Of a stretch of 64,000 bases of DNA, positions 53,932 to 62,276 are shown piece by piece. The notes below the pieces were generated by a model. That model was not told where the DNA came from and ran no database searches. It was given only the letters and a program-made list of their open reading frames with translations. The first letter of the stretch is position 1. Each line of letters begins with the position of its first letter. The DNA comes from UBA4421 sp002704225 (GTDB lineage Bacteria > Pseudomonadota > Gammaproteobacteria > Pseudomonadales > Azotimanducaceae). Made by a program: the position numbers and the translations under genes. Location: assembly GCA_902556425.1 (NCBI GenBank), contig CACDWG010000009.1, positions 1 to 64,000 on the forward strand. Reading direction: 5' to 3'.

Positions 53932-53953
53932 CGATGATCCTGTCGGATCATCG
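53932..53953. other. Strong hairpin beside tRNA 3'-end repeat
   Basis: CGATGATCC and GGATCATCG form a perfect 9-bp stem around TGTC. Outer segments ACGGCAG (53914-53920) and CTGCCGT (53955-53961) can extend it with a bulge. No T run follows. It could be a small-RNA or processing structure in the tRNA trailer. Confidence 0.6.
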
Positions 53954-53954
53954 T

Positions 53955-53969
53955 CTGCCGTCCCGACCA
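53955..53969 (+). repeat. Direct repeat of the tRNA-Pro 3' end
   Basis: CTGCCGTCCCGACCA repeats exactly the last 15 bases of tRNA-Pro (53820-53834), 135 bp downstream. This is what an old tRNA-targeted integration (attL/attR) or a partial tRNA duplication leaves. No integrase is seen. Confidence 0.7.
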
Positions 53970-54110
53970 TTTCGATGTTTCATGAAATCCCGCGTCTTCC
54001 CTAGTCCATACGAGTGGATGTGTATTGCCCGATCGGTGGTGGTCGCTCATTGAGCAAACAAACAAAAAAGACGAGTATTAAAAGATGGAATTCGAGCCGT
54101 GGAGAACTGC

Positions 54111-55541
54111 GTGCGCCCAGAGCTATTCATTCGTTTAGTCGTAACCATATGGTTCTTGGCATCATCAACCGCTTCGTCAGGTGAGACACCGATAGGTCAA
54201 CAGCTTTCCGATTCAAAGGCTGCGAACGGTTTGTACATTTCCTGGCGTGAACACCTGATCGATGATGCTGAAATTGCTGGCTTTAATCTCACTGGGAGCG
54301 ATGGCCTGGTGATGGCCGACATCGACGGTGATGGCTATGAAGACATCATTTCCGTGCACGAAGCAGATGATGATTATGACTCGGCGTCGTCAAACGACGA
54401 TGGATTTGCCCCGGATGCGGGTGGTCATATCCGTCTGGCATTTGGTTCGGCGGATCCCACGGTGTGGCATAACATAACCTTGGCTGAGGCGCCTGCACCG
54501 GAGGATGCGGCGATCGCTGATATCAACGGGGACGGCTTTCCCGATGTGATGGTGGCAGTAGAGCTTGCCTACCTTTTGTTTCTACAGAACCCGGGTCCGG
54601 ATGCCCGTACCAAACCCTGGCCGCAGCTGATTTTACCGATGACCAAGGAACGTGGTTCCTTCATTCGGGTGTTCCTGGCAGATCTGAATGGTGACGACAG
54701 ACCTGAGGCCATCGCTGCAAACAAAGGTGCACAGCGCCCGGGCCTGCGGGACTTGATGCGCTCTGATCCCGTGTCGATCTACTCGGTAACCGGCGACCCA
54801 CTCGATGGAGCTAATTGGCAGGAGACAATTCTCGGTAAGTACAGCGTGCCGCAGAATGCGCAGCCAGTAGATCTGGACGATGACGGTGATCTTGATATCG
54901 TCATTGGCAGTCGCGGCGAGGAACGGATCGCCTGGTTCGAAAACTTGGGCGATCAGGTTTTCAAAGAACACGCGATCGGCACGATTGGCAGGCATGCCCA
55001 TGGATTCAACATGGACTATGCGGACATGAACGGTGACGGGCGGTTGGACATTGTCTCTTTGACCCGGCGGGGCGTCGCTTGGTTCCAGCAACCCAAGAAC
55101 ATGGATGAGGGGTGGATTGGTCACCCGATTGGCGCCTTCCCTCCCGACATTTTGATTGGCATGACTCTGGTGGATGTCGATGGTGATGGGGATCACGATC
55201 TCTTCGCAGGTGGTTACAGCCGGGGCTCGCGACGTGAGGAGAGCGACACCCCCATTGATTCGCCTCTGGGTCGCCTCGCATGGTTTGAAAACCCCGGCTC
55301 TGACTATGCGCCGGGCAAAGACTGGACGAGGCACGAGGTATCACGGCGGAAGCGCGGCATGTTTGATCAATTCATTGCCAGAGATCTGGATGGTGATGGT
55401 GATATGGATCTGCTCTCCACCCGGGGGAACAGTGCGCCTTATGATGGCGTTTTCTGGCTTGAACAGGTTAGAACCAGCAAGCCGATGCCGCGATTCAAAG
55501 CTGCGCGTGATAAGGAAAGTGAGGAAGTGGGCCTACCCTGA
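54111..55541 (+). CDS. Secreted FG-GAP/VCBS repeat beta-propeller protein
   Basis: A 476-residue exported protein: signal peptide (RLVVTIWFLASSTASSG) followed by at least seven Ca2+-binding FG-GAP-type loops: DIDGDGYED, DINGDGFPD, DLNGDDRPE, DLDDDGDLD, DMNGDGRLD, DVDGDGDHD and DLDGDGDMD. This is an integrin-like propeller for binding proteins or sugars outside the cell; no catalytic domain is attached. The GTG at 54111 has GGAG six bases upstream; the GTG at 54099 overlaps it. It is the first gene beyond tRNA-Pro and may be part of an acquired segment. Confidence 0.83.
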   Translation: MRPELFIRLVVTIWFLASSTASSGETPIGQQLSDSKAANGLYISWREHLIDDAEIAGFNLTGSDGLVMADIDGDGYEDIISVHEADDDYDSASSNDDGFAPDAGGHIRLAFGSADPTVWHNITLAEAPAPEDAAIADINGDGFPDVMVAVELAYLLFLQNPGPDARTKPWPQLILPMTKERGSFIRVFLADLNGDDRPEAIAANKGAQRPGLRDLMRSDPVSIYSVTGDPLDGANWQETILGKYSVPQNAQPVDLDDDGDLDIVIGSRGEERIAWFENLGDQVFKEHAIGTIGRHAHGFNMDYADMNGDGRLDIVSLTRRGVAWFQQPKNMDEGWIGHPIGAFPPDILIGMTLVDVDGDGDHDLFAGGYSRGSRREESDTPIDSPLGRLAWFENPGSDYAPGKDWTRHEVSRRKRGMFDQFIARDLDGDGDMDLLSTRGNSAPYDGVFWLEQVRTSKPMPRFKAARDKESEEVGLP

Positions 55542-55567
55542 AGTTAAGGCTTGGACAGGTATCAAAC

Positions 55568-55936
55568 ATGAAACACATCATCACAGGTTTGCTTTTCACG
55601 CTGATGAGTACTGTTGGTTGGGGTGAGGCCTACAAATGTCATTACCAAGGTAGCCCAGAGACAACTCTAGTTCTTGCGCGCGAGCATCAAGTATTCCTAA
55701 AGCGCTTTGAGCTAAACGGCATTTTGTCCTATCAGGTTCATAAAATCGCTTTTGAAAGCGATGATGAACTTCGTTTGGTTCAAACTCCGGCCTATCAGGG
55801 TAGGCAAGTTTACCTGAACAAAGAAACTGGAGCATGGATGGAGCTTCACGTAACTAAAACCGACAAGGATGGCCATATTGTGGAGGATTGGCTGGTTAAA
55901 GAATGGCATGGTTATTGTTCTGTATCACAAGGGTGA
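55568..55936 (+). CDS. Small secreted protein of unknown function
   Basis: A 122-residue protein with a clear signal peptide (IITGLLFTLMSTVGWGEA) and a mature part of about 100 residues. Two cysteines, one just after cleavage (YKCHYQG) and one near the end (HGYCSVS), could form a disulfide across a small beta-rich fold. I do not recognise the family. It lies 26 bp after the FG-GAP gene. Part of its signal-peptide coding sequence recurs at 56060. Confidence 0.65.
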   Translation: MKHIITGLLFTLMSTVGWGEAYKCHYQGSPETTLVLAREHQVFLKRFELNGILSYQVHKIAFESDDELRLVQTPAYQGRQVYLNKETGAWMELHVTKTDKDGHIVEDWLVKEWHGYCSVSQG

Positions 55937-56059
55937 CAGCAGGTAGCGGGGGCGTTGGGATTTGCCGCCATGCCAACGTCAAGAGCCGAAGCAAAACCTC
56001 CAAGACCGTCACTCAAAGGATTCACATAAAGAAAATAGATCATCAAAGGGATACTTATG

Positions 56060-56077
56060 ACACTGATGAGTACTGTT
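56060..56077 (+). repeat. Echo of a signal-peptide coding segment
   Basis: Matches 17 of 18 bases of 55598-55615 (AC-x-CTGATGAGTACTGTT), in a frame that again reads TLMSTV after a nearby ATG, but the frame stops after 18 codons. It looks like a truncated duplicate of the gene at 55568. Confidence 0.5.
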
Positions 56078-56118
56078 ATCTCACCCGGCAATTCGAAGGC
56101 TGCTCCTCCATGACTAAG

Positions 56119-56316
56119 CTAATCTTGGCCCATTGACCAAGTTTTGCTTGTATGCCGTGCCCTTTCAAACTCACTCATATCCTCTAGCTCTGCATAGGAC
56201 GGCTTAGCATCGATCACAATGGATAAAGAGGTGATTTGAAGACCTTGCGATTGCCGTTCATTCATAACTTGATCCACGCCTTTCCGCCATTTTGGATTTA
56301 CTGCTTTGGTATTCAC
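56119..56316 (-). CDS. Possible small orphan protein
   Basis: A 65-residue open frame. The sequence is polar with a hydrophobic stretch (QITSLSIVIDA) and a charged tail (ELEDMSEFERARH). No motif or ribosome site stands out, and coding potential is weak in this A+T-rich stretch. It could be a fragment of a larger lost gene. Confidence 0.3.
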   Translation of the reverse strand: MNTKAVNPKWRKGVDQVMNERQSQGLQITSLSIVIDAKPSYAELEDMSEFERARHTSKTWSMGQD

Positions 56317-56535
56317 TACTTTTGCACCTCAAACTTTTCAATGTCTGACGCTCCCCTTGAGAAACGTCTATTTGTCGTGGCTTAACAGATGTGAGTCCGT
56401 CCGCTGAGGATCACTAATCTCAAACCATCGTTAGCAAGAAAAGACGAGCGATAAGTGTGCCAATTAGAAACAGATTCAAGGATTGTCCAAGCTTTGCAGA
56501 AATAGTTGGGCAATCGCGCCCCATCGAAGTTGAGT

Positions 56536-56588
56536 ACGCAGGGATCTCTAAACTTACGGGGAGGCGGTGTAGGTAGAGATCCCTGCGT
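56536..56588. repeat. Perfect 15-bp inverted repeat
   Basis: ACGCAGGGATCTCTA (56536-56550) and its exact complement TAGAGATCCCTGCGT (56574-56588) around a 23-base G-rich spacer. There is no T run. It could be a mobile-element end pair, a recombination site or an RNA hairpin. Confidence 0.75.
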
Positions 56589-57289
56589 TAAATGTGAAGA
56601 CTTCTCCGTTCCCCTACAACCTCACTCCTGTCTATGCGGGATTCATGCCAAAATTGACAGCAGACGAGGCAGGCAAGTGAAATAAGCATTTCAAGAAGAT
56701 TTCTTTAGCCCGAGATACGCTAAAGCCGTAGTGTTACGCACCAATATGGCGCACCAAAAGAGCTTGGGGCTGCTATTTGACCTATTTGGGTGCAAAAAGC
56801 GTTATGTGAAGGCTGCAAAGGAAGAAACTTCCTCACTCCAAGTTTCTTTCGCGACTAGAGAATGACTCGCTGGTTTGAAATTTAGTGGTTCTCAAGCCTC
56901 CCACGGCACCCGACGCTCCCTAAAAACGCCATCACTCACCTCACGTTTGTACCTCACACTCTTTGGCAATCTTCAGCTTTCTCAGGTCAACTCCTGCTTG
57001 AATTAACTGAACAACTAACTGAATAACAAGGAAGGTATCAGTGATGAAGCAGGTGGAGGGATTGAAGTCTATTGCTTGCTGGCGTCGCCCTTCGGGCTAT
57101 ATATACAACAGTATTTCTTATGAATGACACACTTGTAAATCATATCAAGCTCCTGCCGCTACCGGAGGACACAGAGAAGACTAATCGTTCGTGGTTAGCT
57201 TCTGGTGGCCATAGAGCTATTTCTTCATTAATGGAAACAACCTAGATCTAGCCCAGAGAAATAACGAGCAGTGAGCAGAAACTGCTAAG

Positions 57290-57331
57290 GTCAACGCATG
57301 GACTGATGCTGTTGGTTGTGGCGTAAAGCCA
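57290..57331 (-). repeat. Diverged repeat, copy one
   Basis: Shares 31 of 42 bases with 57872-57913, with a core of 17/18 (CTGATGCTG-x-TGGTTGTG). It lies 38 bp downstream of the split zinc-ribbon gene on the minus strand. Confidence 0.65.
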
Positions 57332-57369
57332 AGAGTGAAAGTTGATATGGCGCGGACTAAATAACTCGC

Positions 57370-57813
57370 TCAATTCAAACCAAATAGTTTCCCCAGCATC
57401 CAAGCGGCACCAGCAAGAGCGACAAACAACGCAGTCAAGACAGTAATCAATGTTATCACTGAGGCAAATAGCCACTAGATAGAGACAAACATGAGGGCGC
57501 AAACTCTTTCTAACGACCATACCTCTTGCTCATATACTTGCTTGATCCGCTCTTTCTCTTTCCATCTGAAAAGCGGATACCAAGGCAAAAGTAGAGGCAC
57601 CATCAAAATTTCCACAACCCGCTCTAAGGATGGCAATCTCGCCCAAATGATTTGAAATGTATCTTTGATCAGGCCGCCTTCCGCCTTGGCGGACAAAGAT
57701 AGGGGATAGCGTTCAAGTAACGGTTTTCTGTAACCACACTTTGGGCAGGAAATAGCTGTAACGCTTAGGGCGCTATCGCACGCGGGACAGGGATATAGCT
57801 TATCTCTTTGCAT
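57370..57813 (-). pseudogene. Zinc-ribbon membrane protein gene split by in-frame amber stop
   Basis: From the ATG at 57813 the frame encodes 112 residues: a zinc ribbon (CPACDSALSVTAISCPKCG), an internal hydrophobic stretch (VVEILMVPLLLPWYPLF), and ends at a TAG (57475-57477) in the middle of a hydrophobic run. The same frame then continues for 34 codons as a clear transmembrane helix (WLFASVITLITVLTALFVAL, then GAAWMLGKLFGLN) to a TGA at 57370-57372. So the intact gene would be about 147 codons. A single TGG or CAG to TAG change, a sequencing error, or stop read-through would explain this. The family is not recognised; zinc ribbon plus terminal helix is common in small bacterial membrane proteins. 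Confidence 0.72.
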
Positions 57814-57871
57814 GTAAGGATCTCATCAGATAACTGCCAAGCACGCAACGCGGAAGGCAGAGAATGCCATG

Positions 57872-57913
57872 CTCGACGCTTGTCCTGATGCTGATGGTTG
57901 TGATGTGAAGGCT
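57872..57913 (-). repeat. Diverged repeat, copy two
   Basis: Partner of the repeat at 57290. It lies 42 bp downstream of the minus-strand gene ending at 57956, the same relative place as copy one. On the minus strand it follows a small hairpin, AGGCTTG/CAAGCCT. Confidence 0.65.
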
Positions 57914-57955
57914 TGCAGAACAAGCCTCCATCGCTGTTTTATGAAATCTTCGTGG

Positions 57956-58699
57956 TTAGTCCAGAAATTCCTTCAGATCCATATTGTCGTCGTAGATAAC
58001 CGCGTTTTGAACTAATTCAGTTCCCTGCCAAGTCGTAGAGCTTCTCACAGTGCCAAGAAACTCTGCCCAAGCTGGTTGGGTGTTCATGTAATTCATCCAC
58101 TGCTCCATTTCCGCAACGGATTCATAGCCGTTGACTAGCATGTGCGTGGAGAAACCATTGTTAGCTCCGTTTCTATTTCCTATACCCATGGAATGAATAG
58201 CTGTTTGTCCAGGAAAGTTTTTCCCTGTGCTAGCCATTAATTTTTCCATAGCGGCTAACATGGTCATTGGGTCTGTGGAATAGAATCGTGTTACTTGCCA
58301 TACACGGTCATCGTTAGAAATGTTTCCCCACGTTTTTACTAGACTGCCCATGTACTCCGACACTGGTGTTGAGTTTGCCTCCAAAGACGCCCAAAACTCC
58401 ATTATGTCGGGATTACCGACTAGACCATCCTCCCACGCTGCAATATCTGCCAGGCTGTCCATCAGCAGAACAAAAGAATGCGTTGCGGGACTCATACCGT
58501 TCGCGAGATACGAGTTCAAATGCAGGCTACCTTGGTAGCTTTTTCCTATGTCTGTCGCCATGAATTTGTTAGTCGCTTCAACAATAGCGGCCTGTTTGGT
58601 CAGCGGCACTGCAATGTCGTAAGTCTTGAAAGATGGCGCAGCCTGCACTTGGGTGCACAACGCGACTGCGATGATCGTAGCTAGTGTTTTGATTTTCAT
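57956..58699 (-). CDS. Exported protein of unknown function
   Basis: A 247-residue protein with a signal peptide (KIKTLATIIAVALCTQVQAA). The mature part seems to hold two similar halves, each with a tryptophan-rich helix near the end (IMEFWASLEANS, WAEFLGTVRSS), suggesting a duplicated dimeric alpha-beta barrel, but I cannot assign a family. Start at 58699 has AAGGA upstream; the longer frame to 58765 would bury the signal peptide. An orphan in the A+T-rich stretch, followed by repeat copy two. Confidence 0.72.
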   Translation of the reverse strand: MKIKTLATIIAVALCTQVQAAPSFKTYDIAVPLTKQAAIVEATNKFMATDIGKSYQGSLHLNSYLANGMSPATHSFVLLMDSLADIAAWEDGLVGNPDIMEFWASLEANSTPVSEYMGSLVKTWGNISNDDRVWQVTRFYSTDPMTMLAAMEKLMASTGKNFPGQTAIHSMGIGNRNGANNGFSTHMLVNGYESVAEMEQWMNYMNTQPAWAEFLGTVRSSTTWQGTELVQNAVIYDDNMDLKEFLD

Positions 58700-59175
58700 C
58701 AGTAGGATCCTTCTTATTATTGGGCTAATCAGTAGAGCATGATTCTTATATGAATTGAACTTCAAGGAGGCTTGAGAGATAGGAGCAAAGAGGCAGGTAA
58801 AACAGCATTTTTATGCCTTTTTATTTTTTTAAAAATGCACTTTGATGTGTCTGGTGGGTAGCTACAGGGTTATTGGAGGAGCTTTAGGTGCCCCCGTGCT
58901 TCTTTAGGAAGGCCACCTTGCATAGAGCAATCTTGTCAACCTTGGGTTATCTCATGGTCTAAAAGCTAGCTATAGAGTAGGTTGTATAAGGTGAAATTAG
59001 GGTAATCTTTCCCTAAACGGGCAGGAGTAAAAACTTTCACCCGAGCGGGTAACTGATTCGTTTCATTGTAGTGGCCCTTCCTCGCACGGCCTCCGGATTT
59101 GGCGCGGTTGACGGTACCGGTCGATAAATTCACACTCTAGAACATCATCGTTGAACACTGTCGAGTGAGCGGAAT
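58700..59175. other. Intergenic region with long A/T hairpin
   Basis: 476 bp without a gene. GCATTTTTA and TAAAAATGC (58805-58838) form a 9-bp inverted repeat with a T-rich loop. The promoters of the divergent genes at 58699 (-) and 59176 (+) must lie here; no clear boxes stand out. Confidence 0.5.
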
Positions 59176-59616
59176 ATGGCCATGTCACCTTATACTCTGA
59201 CAACTGCTGATCGGGTGGAGATTCACGAACTTCCGGGGCGATATGGAGATGCGATCGATGATCGAGATTGGGCGAGACTCGATACCGTATTTACTCAGGA
59301 TGCTGTGTTTGATCTAACCGGTGTTGGCTCCCGGGTCTGCAATGGTCTCGACGACATAAAGGCCTTTATGGAATCGGAGGCCGCTCATCCCCGAACTCAC
59401 ATGATGACCAACATTTATGCCGAATCGGATGAACACGGCATTGAGCTTCGTTTTCGCATCGTGGCATTGATTGGCAAGGGCTTAACCTCAACTGGCAGCT
59501 ACTACGACAAACTTGTTAAAACCGATAACGGCTGGCGCACCTATCACCGATATGTTTCGAGCCGACGTCGTGACAAGCGCGATGCAGAAGTTGATCTGAA
59601 GGGTATTTCGCTTTAA
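59176..59616 (+). CDS. SnoaL-like (NTF2-fold) protein
   Basis: A 146-residue cone-shaped NTF2-fold protein: YGDAIDDRDWARLDTVFTQDAVFDL is the typical SnoaL_4 opening, with HMMTNIYAE in the central sheet and WRTYHRYVSSRR at the end. Members act as isomerases, dehydratases or ring-hydroxylating-dioxygenase-like small subunits; many in marine gammaproteobacteria accompany steroid or terpenoid catabolism. A second ATG is two codons in. Convergent with the symporter gene. Confidence 0.85.
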   Translation: MAMSPYTLTTADRVEIHELPGRYGDAIDDRDWARLDTVFTQDAVFDLTGVGSRVCNGLDDIKAFMESEAAHPRTHMMTNIYAESDEHGIELRFRIVALIGKGLTSTGSYYDKLVKTDNGWRTYHRYVSSRRRDKRDAEVDLKGISL

Positions 59617-59698
59617 GACCAAGGATGGCAGCCGTAAGCGCAGTTTACAGTCTCTACCGGAATCTTTATCAGGTCCACTCAGAGGACAGAATAAGTCG

Positions 59699-61075
59699 TC
59701 AGGCGTCTCGTTCGCCTCTATTCCCCAGTTCCCGGCGCGCTAATCCACGCACAATTCGTGAGTGCAACTGCATGTCTAGTGGGTAGAACAGAATAACGAG
59801 CGCTGACAGTGCGCTCGCTGCGGCGGGAATCAAGAATGCAGACGCGCGAATGCCCTGTAAGGTCTCTGCGGATTGATCGATACCTGCCGTATAGCCTATT
59901 GCGCTTAGCAGCAGACCGATCATGCCGACACCGAGGCCAGAGCCCGCCTTGCTGATCAACTGGCTCAGCCCAAACACAATGCCATCGTCACGCACTCTGC
60001 TGCGCCACTGACCATATTCCACAGTATCCGGCAGCATGGACCAGAACATGACAGCCACCGCGCCGCCCATGATTCCATTGCAAAAGGCGAGCGCCGTTAA
60101 GGTAACCACTGCTTTCACGTCGAAGAAAAATAGCGCTAGATTTAGCAGCGCAGCGCCACTTGCTCCAATGACCCAAACCCACCTCTTAGAAAGCCGTCTT
60201 GCTATCAGAGTCCAGAGTGGAATGCCGATTCCTGCGCCTAAAATCCCAATTGACATCACCTCAGACACACTGTCGGGATGTCCGGCATAGTAGTTTATGT
60301 AGTAGACGATTGATTTGCCGCCGATGGCGGAGCCGATAACGCCGATAAAAGAAGCACCGCATAAAATCCAGAATGCGCGGTTGTGGCGCAGGAAAGAAAG
60401 CGTTTGCCGACTTGTGACAGTTTGGCGGCTTGCAAGTCTGACTTCTTCCGATGTGGTAAGGAAAATCACCACCATCATCACCGAAGACAGCAGGGCATAG
60501 ACGCCAGCGACCTGCACAAAGCCCTCGCGCATGTCGCCGTTGCCAAAGTAACTTGCCAGTTTGAGCATGGTCGCTGCGGTAACAACGCCGCCGACCATAG
60601 CCGCGATCATTCTGACACCGGCCATGGTGCCGCGTTCCTGACTGTTGTGCGTCAACGCCGCCGCTAAAGAAGAGTACGGTACCGAAGCTACGGTATAGGC
60701 TGTTCGGAAGATCGTATGCGTCACCAGACACGCGATGATCACGTGATCTGGGAACCAGATCGGAGCGGCAAACATACCAACAAAACTGAGCCCCATCAGC
60801 GGAGCCCCAAACAAGATATAGGGTCGGAATTTGCCGAAACGGGAACGTGTTCGAGTGACGATCCACCCCATCAACGGGTCAGACACTCCATCCCAGATGA
60901 CGGGCAGCATAATGATCAGCCCTGCCACGGCCGGGTCGATGTTCAGAACATCGGTGTAGTAGTAGAGCAGGTATAAGTTCAGACCAGCGAAATACAGATT
61001 GAAGCCAAAATCACCTGAGCCGTAACCCAAAGTGGTCACCCAACTCACATTTTTGACACCGTTTCCTGATGCCAT
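59699..61075 (-). CDS. GPH-family (sugar:cation) symporter
   Basis: A 458-residue 12-helix carrier of the glycoside-pentoside-hexuronide family. GYGSGDFGFNLYFAGLNLYL is the first helix, VIWDGVSDPLMGWIVTRTRSRFGKFRPYI (read as two parts) is the GPH signature with the cation-site aspartate, and WSMLPDTVEYGQW is in the second half. Start ATG at 61075; the longer frame only adds a polar tail. The substrate is probably a glycoside or uronide. Confidence 0.88.
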   Translation of the reverse strand: MASGNGVKNVSWVTTLGYGSGDFGFNLYFAGLNLYLLYYYTDVLNIDPAVAGLIIMLPVIWDGVSDPLMGWIVTRTRSRFGKFRPYILFGAPLMGLSFVGMFAAPIWFPDHVIIACLVTHTIFRTAYTVASVPYSSLAAALTHNSQERGTMAGVRMIAAMVGGVVTAATMLKLASYFGNGDMREGFVQVAGVYALLSSVMMVVIFLTTSEEVRLASRQTVTSRQTLSFLRHNRAFWILCGASFIGVIGSAIGGKSIVYYINYYAGHPDSVSEVMSIGILGAGIGIPLWTLIARRLSKRWVWVIGASGAALLNLALFFFDVKAVVTLTALAFCNGIMGGAVAVMFWSMLPDTVEYGQWRSRVRDDGIVFGLSQLISKAGSGLGVGMIGLLLSAIGYTAGIDQSAETLQGIRASAFLIPAAASALSALVILFYPLDMQLHSRIVRGLARRELGNRGERDA

Positions 61076-61322
61076 GTCTTTCAAGTTATGGTCCAAGGTT
61101 CTGGCTTCTCTCACGTTATCTTGGCAGCGGGGGTCCTGAGCATAAGGCGATTGCATCTAAATTTCTTGGGAATCGTTGCGTCGGGTGAATCTGGGGCAAG
61201 GCAGTGGCAACGCCGCGATTCAAATCGTTTTGCCCTAAGTAGTACACTTTGGAAGCATGCCGCCGGAGCAGCACCTAACCAGCACCTAATTGAACGAATT
61301 GGAACGTGAGAAAAATCAAACT

Positions 61323-62138
61323 ATGAACAATGAAAACACATCGGACAGCCCGCATTTCATATCGTTAAACGAAGCCGCGGAGATGACCAAGGGGACTCGA
61401 ATAACCTTTATTCCCGGCGTACAAGCACTGTATGCGGAGGCACTGAAAAATATCTGTTTTGTCAAAAACATACCGGTCATCAGGGCGTTGCACCCGGTGA
61501 TGGGTATCGACAAAGACACAGGAGAGGATCGGCAGGCGCGGTTGTACGAACTGACCAGCCAGACGGGTTTGCCTACGATGTTTCATGATGAAGAGCGTCC
61601 GCGCAACGTCTGGACGGAGCAACTTGCCCTTGCAGAAAGAATCGGCGGCTCGGGCAGCCCGTCGCTGATTCCCGCCAGTTTTGAACAGCGAGTCGAAATG
61701 CTCGGTCTTTGTGCCGTCGTCTTGGGTGAAGACGGTTTGGTATGGAACATGAGGATTTTGAACGACGGCCCGTTGAGTCGAAAGTACGGATTCAGTGATG
61801 ATGCGAGTGCAGCAGCACCCGCAAAAATTGCCGAGGTAATCACCTTGATCGACACTTGCCTGCAGCGACAGGCCGAGCAAGGGTCGCCCTATCTCGTCGG
61901 CGACGCGCTGACAGCAGCAGATATCTATTGGGCGACAATGAGTATGTGCGTGACAGCTACCCCGCCGGATATTATGCCGGTGACCCAGCAAAACAAGGGA
62001 ATGCTGAAATTCTTTGCCGCCAATTCGCAACTGCCGATGATCGCCAATGTACTTTCAAAGCGCATAGAAGATCATCAACGGTACATATTAACGACCTATT
62101 GTGAGACGCCAGCAGTTCTGGGTGGCGATCCTTTGTAG
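61323..62138 (+). CDS. GST-like protein
   Basis: A 271-residue protein. The N-terminal part (RITFIPGVQALYAEALKNI) is not a clear thioredoxin fold, but the C-terminal half (YLVGDALTAADIYWATMSM) has the GST helical-domain signature with the N-capping aspartate. Probably a glutathione transferase or a related bundle protein. The ATG at 61323 is chosen over an in-frame TTG at 61290. Divergent from the symporter. Confidence 0.75.
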   Translation: MNNENTSDSPHFISLNEAAEMTKGTRITFIPGVQALYAEALKNICFVKNIPVIRALHPVMGIDKDTGEDRQARLYELTSQTGLPTMFHDEERPRNVWTEQLALAERIGGSGSPSLIPASFEQRVEMLGLCAVVLGEDGLVWNMRILNDGPLSRKYGFSDDASAAAPAKIAEVITLIDTCLQRQAEQGSPYLVGDALTAADIYWATMSMCVTATPPDIMPVTQQNKGMLKFFAANSQLPMIANVLSKRIEDHQRYILTTYCETPAVLGGDPL

Positions 62139-62276
62139 CGGTGATACACGGCGAACATGACACGGGGAGCACTGGCCGTCGATCCTATTCGCCTGTTCGG
62201 CGCTGCAGTCCGGCTCATTTTGTGCTGTGTAATCGCTGGGCCTGAAATGCTGCAACCTTTGTTGGGAGATAGCTAA

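Larger units (their letters stand above)
56317..57369. other. Gene-poor A+T-rich stretch
   Basis: No convincing gene in 1.05 kb. It holds a 15-bp perfect inverted repeat (56536-56588), a 7-bp stem CTTTAGC/GCTAAAG (56703-56725), a partial match ATGTGAAGGC-TGCA (around 56803-56817) to the repeat at 57872, and repeat copy one (57290-57331). It looks like decayed or cassette-like DNA. Confidence 0.6.

Noticed and set aside
56119..56316. 65-residue frame as an antitoxin
   Set aside because: No paired toxin and no DNA-binding motif; kept only as a weak possible gene.
57248..57520. 90-residue minus-strand open frame
   Set aside because: It overlaps the zinc-ribbon gene in another frame; the other frame clearly encodes its missing helix, so this one is a shadow.
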